Source of the DNA: Spirochaetales bacterium
Lineage (GTDB): Bacteria > Spirochaetota > Spirochaetia > JABMQR01
Assembly (NCBI GenBank): GCA_023139255.1
Contig: JAGLNY010000231.1
Location: forward strand, 1-12,704
DNA length: 12,704 nt
Direction of reading: 5' to 3'
Made by a program: the position numbers and the translations under genes. Of this stretch, positions 1 through 6,890 are shown piece by piece (within the stretch, counting starts at the first letter, position 1; each line of letters opens with the position of its first letter). The notes under the pieces were generated by a model. It was not told the DNA's origin, ran no database searches, and saw only the letters and a list, made by a program, of their open reading frames with translations.

Positions 1-2508
1 ACTGCAGCTGAAATTATCGAACTCATCCATCGTTCGGGGGGCATCGTTGTATTAGCACATCCTGTTAAGACTGAACCAAATCTTAAAAAACTTCAGGCAA
101 TTATCAATGAATTGCAAAAACATGGACTGGATGGTATCGAGGCCGTCTACGAACCAAACTCTCTTGATGACGAAGAAAATTTACTTGAAATCGCAGCAAG
201 GTCAAATCTACTCGTATCAGCAGGAACCGATTACCACACACAAAATGGAACAGTTCCAGGTATGAATATACCTATGAAGCAGTGGAAGGTGTTTCGTGAT
301 GCTCTCTTGCAAACTTCATCTGATTTCATTCCAGGTTCAGCCCTGCACTCGCTGCAAAAACCCAAAAAACAAAAAAACAAATGGCTATCATTTGTAATAA
401 ATATTTTCCTGCCGGCATTTTTATCTTTGGTATTATTTATTGTTGCCTTATTTGTATTTCTGTTGCCCTATTTTGAAGAAACCATGCTGGACCGAAAACG
501 CGAGAATATCCGTCAACTTACACAGGTTGCCTGGGGTGTTCTCCATGAAGCTGCTGAAGAAGTTGAAAAGGAGCTATTATCTTTAGAACAGGCACAAACC
601 CTGGCCAAAGACCGTATATCTGCTATGCGGTATGGTATTGAAAACAAAGATTATTTCTGGCTGCAGGATACCACACCGAGAATACTTATGCATCCTTACA
701 GGACAGATCTGAATGATCAGGATGTATCAGATTTTCAAGATGCGCAAGGTACAAGAATATTTGTCGCTTTTTCAGATCTTGTACTGGATAAAGGAGAAGG
801 ATACATCAGTTATGTATGGCAGTGGAAGGATGATAGCGACCGGATAGAGCCTAAAGAATCGTACATAAGGTTGTTTGAACCCTGGGGATGGATTATCGGT
901 ACAGGAATATATGTAAATGATGTTCAGGCTGAAATAGAAGACCTGCGCAACTATATCGTAATAATATCCGGTGTCATCATAATAACCGTTCTTTTATTAC
1001 TGCTTTACCTGATTCAGCAAAGTATACTTCTGGAAAAATCACGTAGTGAAGCCGAACAATTACTACTTGAGTCTACTGAACGCTACCAGACTTTAAGTGA
1101 AGCTGCAACAGAAGGTGCATTGTTTGTTTATGATGAACGCTGCAGATATGCAAATACCGTGATGTATGAATTACTTGGATGTCCCTCTGATAAAATTGAA
1201 CTATTAGGGTTGCATGATGTTTTCCCCGATATAGAAGCTAACAAGGAATGGCTGAACTCCTTATCTGAAAATCATGAGAACAGTTCCCAGAGTATGATCA
1301 ACGGTGTAATAAAACGATTTGACGGCACCTTGTTAAGTTGCGACCTAACTGTCAAGAAAGGGTTAAATGATCCGGAATCCGGGCTCATGATTCTTGTGAG
1401 GCGCTCCGTTGATTTATCCGAACACACCGGGACTTATGTAGCTTTAAATCGACTATTGCATATCCCAAGCAGTATTGCCTCAGATTTGGCCGATTCAATA
1501 AAGAACGCCTACCAGGTAAATGAAGTTGCAGTTTTATGCAAAAAAACATCCGGTCTTGTTGTCTCCTTGCTGGAAAACGGGACTTCTTCGATTGCAATTG
1601 CTTATATGATTTCAATAATATCAGATTTGGTACTGCAAAAAATTATTGAGCTTAGCATTAATGAGATCGGGAACCCGCCTACACCCTTTACGTTTCTGAC
1701 ATTAGGAAGCCATGGAAGACAATCACAAACGCTTTTCAGCGACCAGGATAATGCAATTGTATACAAATTAACCGGAAAAGAGGACAAAGAAGCAGTTCAA
1801 GAATACTTTTTAAAACTGGGAACAATGGTTTGTGATGCTTTTGAAGTAGCAGGATATACTAAGTGTATAGGTAAGATGATTGCCGGTAATCCCGAATGGT
1901 GTAAACCTTTATCTACCTGGAAGGCAAACTTCGGAGAGTGGATTCGCAATACTGAACCACAAAAAATTGTTGAATTCAGTATCTTGTTTGATTTTCGCCC
2001 GGTGTCGGGAGATCCTGAATTAGCATCTGAGTTACGCAATTTTATCTATTCTGAAATACAGGATACCCCATTTTTTTTATCACAAATTGCACAAAATGCT
2101 TTGCTTTTTAAAACACCAATGCGTTTGTTTGGGAATATTGTGACAGCAGGCGGGAAAAACCATCCTGGACTGATAGATGTGAAAACACCTGCCCTGGCAA
2201 TTGTAGGATTTGCACGTTTATACTCCTTGAAACATACAATTCGGGAATCAAACACCCTGCTTCAGCTTGATGCAATTAAAAGCCTGGGTATTCTTCTGGA
2301 TTCAGAGCATCGGGATATCGTCGCAGCATATGAGACCCTGATGCGGCTGCGATTATGGAACCAGGTCTTGGCCATTGAGCACAATCAGCAATTGGACAAC
2401 TGGATTAATCCAAACCAATTGAGCCACCTGGAAGAAGTTGTTCTTAGAGAGAGTTTTAAAGAAATTGACGAATTTCAGAATTTGATACAACGCGATTTTT
2501 TAGCATGA
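1..2508 (+). CDS. Membrane sensor enzyme: PHP - TM - Cache_2 - TM - PAS - DUF294 nucleotidyltransferase (5' partial)
   Basis: The frame is open from base 1, so the gene starts outside the window; 835 residues are visible. Seen in order: the end of a PHP metal-dependent phosphoesterase domain (AHP at 55-63, SAGTDYH at 217-237); a transmembrane helix (about 382-471); a single Cache_2 extracytoplasmic sensor (about 475-936, with DYFWLQD, MHPYRTDL, FEPWGWIIGTGIYVNDV); a second helix (952-1020); a PAS domain (about 1078-1422); and a GlnD-like DUF294 nucleotidyltransferase with GSHGR at 1705-1719, DQD at 1741-1749 and the DUF294 C-terminal region (FDFRPVSGD). Cache_2 domains usually bind small carboxylates. 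The topology puts PHP, PAS and nucleotidyltransferase in the cytoplasm and Cache outside. Inference: ligand-controlled transfer of a nucleotide to a protein or small molecule, with PHP perhaps doing the reverse hydrolysis, as HD does in GlnD. The usual Glu in GRxEQT is Ser here. Domain calls are firm; the biochemical role is unknown. Confidence 0.9.
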   Translation, partial: TAAEIIELIHRSGGIVVLAHPVKTEPNLKKLQAIINELQKHGLDGIEAVYEPNSLDDEENLLEIAARSNLLVSAGTDYHTQNGTVPGMNIPMKQWKVFRDALLQTSSDFIPGSALHSLQKPKKQKNKWLSFVINIFLPAFLSLVLFIVALFVFLLPYFEETMLDRKRENIRQLTQVAWGVLHEAAEEVEKELLSLEQAQTLAKDRISAMRYGIENKDYFWLQDTTPRILMHPYRTDLNDQDVSDFQDAQGTRIFVAFSDLVLDKGEGYISYVWQWKDDSDRIEPKESYIRLFEPWGWIIGTGIYVNDVQAEIEDLRNYIVIISGVIIITVLLLLLYLIQQSILLEKSRSEAEQLLLESTERYQTLSEAATEGALFVYDERCRYANTVMYELLGCPSDKIELLGLHDVFPDIEANKEWLNSLSENHENSSQSMINGVIKRFDGTLLSCDLTVKKGLNDPESGLMILVRRSVDLSEHTGTYVALNRLLHIPSSIASDLADSIKNAYQVNEVAVLCKKTSGLVVSLLENGTSSIAIAYMISIISDLVLQKIIELSINEIGNPPTPFTFLTLGSHGRQSQTLFSDQDNAIVYKLTGKEDKEAVQEYFLKLGTMVCDAFEVAGYTKCIGKMIAGNPEWCKPLSTWKANFGEWIRNTEPQKIVEFSILFDFRPVSGDPELASELRNFIYSEIQDTPFFLSQIAQNALLFKTPMRLFGNIVTAGGKNHPGLIDVKTPALAIVGFARLYSLKHTIRESNTLLQLDAIKSLGILLDSEHRDIVAAYETLMRLRLWNQVLAIEHNQQLDNWINPNQLSHLEEVVLRESFKEIDEFQNLIQRDFLA

Positions 2509-2518
2509 CTTTAATGTA

Positions 2519-2709
2519 CTAGAATGGATGTTTTTTCATCTTTTTACCGATAACATACCCATAACTCATCCAGCGGCCATCATCTATCTCAAGTGTTTTG
2601 GGATCCTCTTCCGGGTTCGGTTTTCATTACCTTTCTGGAAAAACCTTCTTCCCTGAATTCCATTTTCACCAAGGGCAGCGTACAATATTCTCCAAAGATT
2701 TCATTAACT
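2519..2709 (-). pseudogene. Decayed C-terminal coding remnant, unidentified
   Basis: Read on the minus strand just after the dehydrogenase stop, one frame gives a protein-like stretch (KVNEIFGEYCTLPLVKMEF and onward) that hits a stop after about 40 codons. The next frame continues just as plausibly (EEDPKTLEIDDGRWMSYGY, then VIGKKMKKHPF) to a TAG at 2519-2521. One frameshift near 2607-2612 (inside AACCCGGAAGAG read on the minus strand) would join them into a single C-terminus. No start codon or ribosome binding site belongs to it. The upstream part of the gene is missing, or was replaced by the dehydrogenase gene. The aromatic/glycine ending faintly recalls flavin-reductase-like C-termini, but this is not enough for an assignment. 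It could also be chance. Confidence 0.35.
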
Positions 2710-3810
2710 TTATTTATCCAGAAAGCCGGGAATGAGGCCAACCGGCAGAGCCTGCGGCCTTTTACAGCTGCTCTCTATAATTACATCCGCTCCGGATTCC
2801 GATGATTTCTCAAAAGAAAACATAACTTCAAGAGCGTGATAGGCAAGCTCGCCGGAACAGCGGTGAGCTCTTCCTGTTCTTATCCCGTATGCCATATCGG
2901 CTACACCTATCCCTCTGGAATTCTCCCAATAACAGTGACTATACGGCATCTGTTCCCATTCCTGCTCGTCCTTTCTTAAAAGCGAGATATCATTCCCAAA
3001 GGTATTAGGATCCGGTACTTTTAAGCTTCCTTCAGACCCATAGATCTCAATCGGACTATGTCCATGTCCCCAGACATCAAAACTTACGGCAATAGTAATA
3101 ATTGCCCCGGAAACAAACTCCAATATACCGGTATAATGTGTGGGAACTTCAACTGGAAGTTCTTTACCGAAATGTTGTTCACTTGTGATGAGTCTCGTAT
3201 CAGACCCTTTTGCGGTCATGGCCTTCACTTTCTTAACTGGTCCAAGAAGGTGGATAAGAGCTGTAATATAGTAGGGGCCAAGATCTAACATCGGACCGCC
3301 TCCCGGGAGGTAGAAAAAATCCGGGTTGGGGTGCCATGCTTCCGGTCCATGCCCAAGAAAGAAAGCAGTACCGGAGAGAGGGCGGCCTATCCATCCATCA
3401 TCCAGCAGTTTCCGGCAGGTCTGGAGTCCCGCTCCAAGAAAGGTATCCGGCGCACAGCCGATACGTAATCCCTTTTTCTCAGCCAGATTAAGGACTTTTT
3501 TCGCATCCCCAAGATCAATGGCCAGAGGCTTTTCAAGATGCACATGCTTTCCTGCTTCAAGGATCATTGTATTCACTTCGGCATGTACACTGGGAATAGT
3601 TAGGTTGACGATTATCTCAATGTCCGTGTCTGTAAGAATCTGATCGACACTCATGACTTCTACATCATTCTCTTCAGCTTTAGCTTTGGCCGCTTCATGA
3701 TTTATATCCGCGCATGCTTTTATCTCAAGAATGTCAAACATTGAAGCACCTTTAAAATATGCCTGACTGATATTACCGCATCCGATGATGCCAATTTTCA
3801 TCTTTTTCAT
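2710..3810 (-). CDS. Gfo/Idh/MocA family NAD(P)-dependent oxidoreductase
   Basis: A cytoplasmic dehydrogenase of 366 residues, the usual family length. Seen: an N-terminal Rossmann fold with GIIGCGNIS (residues 7-15); the hallmark EKP (93-95) closing the nucleotide-binding domain; then a C-terminal alpha/beta sheet domain with GGGPMLDLGPYY (170-181) and a typical ending (RPQALPVGLIPGFLD). The family oxidises or reduces a hydroxyl of sugars, polyols or their derivatives. Here the common catalytic DxGxH appears as DLGPY, with Tyr where His is usual, a variant found in one subgroup. The start is supported by AGGAG at 3818-3822, seven bases before the ATG; a second Met three codons in is less well placed. 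It follows the TIM-barrel gene by 29 bases on the same strand, so the two are probably cotranscribed and act on the same substrate. The substrate cannot be told from sequence. Confidence 0.92.
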   Translation of the reverse strand: MKKMKIGIIGCGNISQAYFKGASMFDILEIKACADINHEAAKAKAEENDVEVMSVDQILTDTDIEIIVNLTIPSVHAEVNTMILEAGKHVHLEKPLAIDLGDAKKVLNLAEKKGLRIGCAPDTFLGAGLQTCRKLLDDGWIGRPLSGTAFFLGHGPEAWHPNPDFFYLPGGGPMLDLGPYYITALIHLLGPVKKVKAMTAKGSDTRLITSEQHFGKELPVEVPTHYTGILEFVSGAIITIAVSFDVWGHGHSPIEIYGSEGSLKVPDPNTFGNDISLLRKDEQEWEQMPYSHCYWENSRGIGVADMAYGIRTGRAHRCSGELAYHALEVMFSFEKSSESGADVIIESSCKRPQALPVGLIPGFLDK

Positions 3811-3839
3811 TTTTATACTCCTGATCTCTTTTGTGAGAC

Positions 3840-4637
3840 TTACTTGTTGCCCACGGCGAGGCCGTTTTCAGTCATGTACTTGTAACTCCTTTCGATAGCA
3901 GTAACCATATCAATATTGCAGTAATCAAGCTCCACCACTATGGAGTCTACAGCTTCCGGTAAGTTTGCTATAAGAGCCTTAATATCGAGTTCACCATCAC
4001 CAAGGGCCCGCAGCTCAACCTTACGGTCAAGTGTACCCTTTGTAATCTTGAGCTCCTCCTGAGTCTGTTTTAAAAGTCCGTCCTTTACATGCAGCAGTAC
4101 AGTGCGGTCAGCAAAAAGTTTCAGCATCTCAACAGCGTCTTCAGCACCGAAGTTTGTCGACCAGAAAGCATCTATCTGGAACTGAATATTCGGGCAAAGA
4201 CCGGCGTATATCTCATATTTGAGTTTCCCATCCAGGCGTTCAAATTCAAAATTGTGATTATGCTGGAAAAGTGCCAGCCCGTTCCGGATCAATATCTCCT
4301 GCATTTTATTAGTTGCTTCTGCGGTGCGTTTGATTGCATCCAAATCCTTGAATTCTGCCGGACCATAGCCGCAAACAACTTTGTCTAATCCAAGAATATC
4401 AGCAATTTCCATAACTTCACCAAGATTGTTTGATCGGGCCCAGGGAGAATGAGAGGAATACATTTTCAGCCCAAGGTCATCAATAATTTTTTTGAATTCA
4501 CTTGGTTTAATGTCCCAGAACCCCGCCGGTTCAACAGCTTGGTAACCGATATCCGCTACTTTTTTCAATACGCTAATAAAATCCTTCTCTGCTTTTTCCC
4601 TCAGGGAATACAACTGTACTGCCAGTGGTCTTAACAT
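3840..4637 (-). CDS. Sugar phosphate isomerase/epimerase family TIM-barrel protein
   Basis: About 265 residues of the AP-endonuclease-2-like (xylose isomerase-like) TIM-barrel family. It starts with the typical PLAVQLYSLRE, followed by strand motifs GYQAVEPAG, YSSHSPW, QHNHNFEF, FQIDAFW, LLHVKDG and ELDYC. The His, Glu and Asp residues in these strand ends are the expected divalent-metal ligands. Members isomerise or epimerise sugars and inositol derivatives, or act as 3-keto-sugar lyases/hydratases next to Gfo/Idh dehydrogenases, as seems likely here. The start was set at 4637 because GGAG (4644-4647) lies six bases ahead of that ATG. An in-frame ATG at 4649 would add four residues but has no ribosome binding site, and it itself forms part of the GGAG. 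First gene of a two-gene unit. No signal peptide. The family is certain, the substrate unknown. Confidence 0.88.
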   Translation of the reverse strand: MLRPLAVQLYSLREKAEKDFISVLKKVADIGYQAVEPAGFWDIKPSEFKKIIDDLGLKMYSSHSPWARSNNLGEVMEIADILGLDKVVCGYGPAEFKDLDAIKRTAEATNKMQEILIRNGLALFQHNHNFEFERLDGKLKYEIYAGLCPNIQFQIDAFWSTNFGAEDAVEMLKLFADRTVLLHVKDGLLKQTQEELKITKGTLDRKVELRALGDGELDIKALIANLPEAVDSIVVELDYCNIDMVTAIERSYKYMTENGLAVGNK

Positions 4638-4643
4638 AATTTT

Positions 4644-4647
4644 CTCC
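4644..4647 (-). promoter_or_regulatory. Ribosome binding site that decides the isomerase start
   Basis: The minus strand reads ATGGAGAAAATTATG. GGAG sits six bases before the second ATG (4637) and overlaps the first ATG (4649), which favours initiation at 4637. Confidence 0.6.
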
Positions 4648-4681
4648 ATTTCTTGTGATTGATTGTTTCTATACGATTTAC

Positions 4682-4710
4682 AGTGTACATTGCTTAATTT
4701 GATATCACAA
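4682..4710 (-). promoter_or_regulatory. Possible leftward promoter for the isomerase-dehydrogenase unit
   Basis: On the minus strand TTGTGA (4705-4710) is followed after 17 bases by TACACT (4682-4687). Each box matches the sigma-70 consensus at four of six positions. Transcription would begin near 4675, giving a leader of roughly 38 bases before the isomerase start. The position is right, but the match is moderate and the region is AT-rich. Confidence 0.35.
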
Positions 4711-4727
4711 TAGACAAAAACTATAAT
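4699..4727 (+). promoter_or_regulatory. Strong-looking rightward sigma-70 promoter with no gene downstream
   Basis: TTGATA (4699-4704), a 17-base spacer and a perfect TATAAT (4722-4727) match 11 of 12 consensus positions. It points rightwards, away from the isomerase gene, into a region with no plus-strand gene. A transcript from about 4734 would run antisense to the flavodoxin remnant and the 3' end of the RluA gene. It overlaps the weaker leftward promoter, so the two could interfere. It may be a chance match, a small-RNA promoter, or a relic. Confidence 0.4.
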
Positions 4728-4855
4728 CTATTGATCAAAACACAGTTGTTTCTGTCTCGTACAAGTGTTTGAATTTTGATTGATCATGATTAAATGATTA
4801 GTGGATTGCTTTGATTGGCTTGTGGGGGGGGTGTTTTTTTGGGTTTTACTTGTAT

Positions 4856-4948
4856 TCAAGACGAAAATCCCTCACCTTGCAACGTCTTCGCAATCCCTGC
4901 TGTCGCACCGTACTTGGTGGCATAAGTCACCAGAATTTGTTTTTTCAT
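4856..4948 (-). pseudogene. Flavodoxin-like protein, N-terminal remnant
   Basis: A 30-codon minus-strand reading frame starts at ATG 4946-4948 and ends at TGA 4856-4858. Its translation begins MKKQILVTYATKYGATAGIA, the first strand and FMN-phosphate-binding loop (T-Y-A-T-K-Y-G-A-T) of HemG-type or short-chain flavodoxins. A good ribosome binding site (GGAGG) lies five bases before the ATG. Flavodoxins need about 140-180 residues, but the frame ends after KTLQGEGFSS and no other frame continues the family pattern. This is therefore the surviving 5' end of a broken gene, once probably the gene after rluA in the same direction. A 30-residue product would not fold as a flavodoxin. Confidence 0.6.
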
Positions 4949-4966
4949 CTAGTCCTCCCCCGGTTA

Positions 4967-4984
4967 AATCCGATTTATCGGATT
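4967..4984. other. Perfect small inverted repeat after the RluA gene
   Basis: AATCCGA, loop TTTA, TCGGATT: a seven-base-pair hairpin 14 bases past the RluA stop codon. No T-tract follows on the minus strand, so it is a poor intrinsic terminator. It could be an RNA 3'-end stabiliser or a binding site. Confidence 0.4.
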
Positions 4985-4998
4985 GCTATATTCTGCAA

Positions 4999-5712
4999 TT
5001 ACTTGCCATGGAGAAGCAAGGCAAAATAATCAGGCACCTTTGCAGTAAAGGTTATTTTCTCTTTTGTATGTGGGTGCAATAGCATGATAGAGGTAGAGTG
5101 GAGCGCAAGTCTCCTGTTCCCCTTCTCTTTTTGCCCATACTTTTTATCACCGAATATCGGACAACCTCTCTCAGCAAGATGAACACGGATCTGGTTTTTC
5201 TTACCGGTGTACAGATATATTTCAAGAAAACTGTAATTTTTTGTCTCTTTAATAACTTTGTACCCGGTTCTGGCAAACTTCCCCTCTTCCGGATTTTTAA
5301 CAGAGTACATTTTAAAAGCACGGTTTTCTGCAAGATATGAAGAGATCACCCCTTCTTTCTCCTGCATAGCTCCATGCACCACGGCATAATAAGTTTTTTG
5401 AAATTTCTGCCACTCATCCTGAAGATAGCGCTTTGCCTCTTCGCTTTTAGCAAAGACAAGAACTCCGGAAGTATCCCTATCCAGGCGATGCACAATAAAA
5501 ACCCGGTTTCTCGATTTCGAGTTCCCTTTCCGAACATACTCATTTAAGAGGAAGAACGCAGTATTTTCTCTGGTTTTCTCAGTACTTACCGTTAAAAGAC
5601 CACTCATTTTATCAACAACCAGTATATCCCGATCTTCATAGAGAATAGAAAGCCCTTTGGGTTGATGTTTTTTCGGGGGCTTTTTAAAGTTTTTCTGTTT
5701 TTCATGCATCAT
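4999..5712 (-). CDS. RluA-family pseudouridine synthase
   Basis: A cytoplasmic RNA-modifying enzyme that isomerises specific uridines of rRNA or tRNA to pseudouridine. Seen in 237 residues: a basic N-terminal tail (1-20); LSILYEDRDILVVDKMSGLL (21-40), the conserved entry to the catalytic domain; motif II HRLDRDTSGVLVFAKS (75-90), with the catalytic Asp at 78; and YTGKKNQIRVHLAERGCPI (168-186), the family's motif III. No S4 RNA-binding domain is present, so this is a short form, as in RluA/TruC-like or many unassigned paralogues. Target uridines cannot be assigned. The start has two adjacent ATG codons and only a weak GAAG ahead. The upstream neighbour is divergent; downstream lie a hairpin and a flavodoxin remnant. 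Confidence 0.93.
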   Translation of the reverse strand: MMHEKQKNFKKPPKKHQPKGLSILYEDRDILVVDKMSGLLTVSTEKTRENTAFFLLNEYVRKGNSKSRNRVFIVHRLDRDTSGVLVFAKSEEAKRYLQDEWQKFQKTYYAVVHGAMQEKEGVISSYLAENRAFKMYSVKNPEEGKFARTGYKVIKETKNYSFLEIYLYTGKKNQIRVHLAERGCPIFGDKKYGQKEKGNRRLALHSTSIMLLHPHTKEKITFTAKVPDYFALLLHGK

Positions 5713-5801
5713 AGTAACTTCACAGTACAGTACTTCCAGCTATCTGTGCAAGAACTACTCAAACTTGACTTAGTGCGAGTTACCATGTACCCTACAATTG
5801 A

Positions 5802-5830
5802 TTGACAATATTGCCGGTGTGGGGTATGGT
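5802..5830 (+). promoter_or_regulatory. Promoter of the DUF3990/DUF3791 operon
   Basis: A perfect -35 box TTGACA (5802-5807), a 17-base spacer and TATGGT (5825-5830, four of six). Transcription would be expected to begin around 5836-5838, essentially at the ATG at 5839. There is no purine-rich ribosome binding site between, so the first gene may be translated from a leaderless mRNA. Confidence 0.55.
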
Positions 5831-5838
5831 TATGCATT

Positions 5839-6153
5839 ATGATTGTTGAATTAATTAAACCTACTATAGACAAAGAGCTGTCACGAAATATTAAAATGCT
5901 TCACTTTTATGAAAATGAAATTAAATCATTACCTAAAGGAAATATTTCAATTAAAAAAGTAAATAGTAACTCCTACTATTATTTGAAATACCGTAAAGAT
6001 ACAAAAATTATTACAGATTATATTGGAAAGGACAAATTACACATAAAACCAATTGAAGAACAAATTGAAAAACGTAAGCATTACCAAAAAATGTTATCGG
6101 CTCTACTAAAAGAACAAAAAGAAATAAAACGAATTATAAGAGTATTATCATGA
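5839..6153 (+). CDS. Small conserved protein of unknown function, first gene of the DUF3990 operon
   Basis: 104 residues, basic and Lys/Ile-rich. The core is SLPKGNISIKK (34-44), then SYYYLKYRKDTKIITDYIGK (about 49-68), followed by a charged helical tail likely to form a coiled coil (70-102). This SLPKG-I...YYYL.YR...K...YIGK pattern recurs in small proteins encoded beside mobile or conflict genes. The two short beta-hairpin-like segments resemble a nucleic-acid-binding wing, which is only a suggestion. Its stop codon overlaps the next start in ATGA, implying translational coupling. Base composition is far more AT-rich than the flanking genes. Possible roles are antitoxin or regulator of the operon. 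No ribosome binding site precedes its ATG. Confidence 0.75.
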   Translation: MIVELIKPTIDKELSRNIKMLHFYENEIKSLPKGNISIKKVNSNSYYYLKYRKDTKIITDYIGKDKLHIKPIEEQIEKRKHYQKMLSALLKEQKEIKRIIRVLS

Positions 6154-6650
6154 TTATCTATCACGGCAGCGATACCTCAATCGAACAGCCGGAAATATTA
6201 GAAAGTAATCGTTATCTTGATTTCGGTGTTGGATTTTACACTACCAGAAATAAAGAACAAGCCGAACGCTGGGCAAGAAAGGTGTGTCTTAGAAATGATA
6301 GCTTAAACCCAATTATTTCAGTTTATAATTGTAATTTCGTGGAATTAAAAAAGGAACTAAATGTAATCGATTTTGCATATGCAGATGAGTCCTGGTTAGA
6401 TTTTGTTGTAGCAAATCGAAGGGGAAAAATAGTAACAAAGAAGTATGATGTTGTGGATGGACCGGTTGCCGATGATAATGTTTATCTTACAATAAAGCTG
6501 TTTGAAGATGGTGTATTTGACAAGGTAGAAACATTAAAGCGTCTTAAAATTGAAAAGTTATTTAATCAAATTTCATTTCATACAGAGGTTTCTCTACGAT
6601 ATTGTTCTTTTAATCATAGTCATAAATTACATAGGATAACAAATGGATAA
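6150..6650 (+). CDS. DUF3990 protein, ADP-ribosyltransferase-like fold (putative toxin/effector)
   Basis: 166 residues matching the DUF3990 pattern: MIIYHGS at the N-terminus (His5), DFGVGFYTTRNKEQAERWA (24-42, Tyr30), GPVADDNVYLTI (104-115) and NQISFHTEVSLRYC (139-152). Family knowledge places DUF3990 in the ADP-ribosyltransferase superfamily. By inference His5, Tyr30 and the Gln140/Glu146 region correspond to the three NAD-binding/catalytic positions of the H-Y-[EDQ] type. The family would transfer ADP-ribose from NAD to a protein or nucleic acid. No signal peptide or transmembrane segment, so it acts in the cytoplasm or is delivered. It overlaps both neighbours by a few bases, so synthesis is probably coupled and balanced. 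The motifs look intact, and family identity is much surer than the toxin role. Confidence 0.85.
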   Translation: MIIYHGSDTSIEQPEILESNRYLDFGVGFYTTRNKEQAERWARKVCLRNDSLNPIISVYNCNFVELKKELNVIDFAYADESWLDFVVANRRGKIVTKKYDVVDGPVADDNVYLTIKLFEDGVFDKVETLKRLKIEKLFNQISFHTEVSLRYCSFNHSHKLHRITNG

Positions 6651-6879
6651 AAAGAAATTTGAATCAGCATTTCCTATAATCTGTTCAGCGTTGGCAGGGA
6701 TAATTGCAGATAAAGAAGGGCTGACTGAAGAAGAATCAATTAGTAAGTTATATACATCCCGACTATATGAAAAACTTGAAAACGAAGAGACTAAAGTGTG
6801 GCATTACAGCACTACAAAATTATTTGATTTATTTAAAGAGGAAATGAGTACAGGAAAAACAACTTTTCCAGAAGTATGA
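6643..6879 (+). CDS. Small conserved protein of DUF3990/DUF3791 operons, unknown function
   Basis: 78 residues, acidic and largely helical. The distinctive segment is LYEKLENEETKVWHYSTTKL (about 44-63), then a short helix and TGKTTFPEV at the C-terminus. An L.DEETK.WH(F/Y)S...L...F..E..TGK..FPE pattern is familiar from small genes lying beside DUF3791 genes. AGGAT seven bases before the ATG gives a fair ribosome binding site, inside the preceding gene (eight-base overlap). Its own stop overlaps the next reading frame. It may be the immunity or adaptor partner of the DUF3990 protein. No enzymatic motif is visible. Confidence 0.75.
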   Translation: MDKKKFESAFPIICSALAGIIADKEGLTEEESISKLYTSRLYEKLENEETKVWHYSTTKLFDLFKEEMSTGKTTFPEV

Positions 6880-6890
6880 GGATAAAAGAA

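Larger units (their letters stand above)
4638..4998. other. Gene-free stretch between isomerase and RluA genes
   Basis: This 361-base region separates two genes on the same (minus) strand. It holds two overlapping opposed promoter-like elements (4682-4727), a G8 run (4824-4831) followed closely by a T7 run (4834-4840), a flavodoxin N-terminal remnant (4856-4948) and a small perfect hairpin (4967-4984). Between 4728 and 4823 the sequence is AT-rich and contains TGATCA twice (4733-4738 and 4780-4785). No intact gene was found. Confidence 0.6.

Noticed and set aside
2593..2805. Plus-strand ORF of about 70 codons
   Set aside because: It is antisense to the dehydrogenase C-terminus and the coding remnant. 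It has no ribosome binding site and is better explained as a shadow.
4824..4840. G8 and T7 homopolymers as a phase-variable switch
   Set aside because: They lie in no intact reading frame and not between promoter boxes, so a switching role cannot be supported.
4801..5082. Plus-strand ORF of about 93 codons starting MDCFDW
   Set aside because: It starts at GTG without a ribosome binding site, crosses the G8/T7 run and flavodoxin remnant in antisense, and ends inside rluA. The composition is not protein-like.
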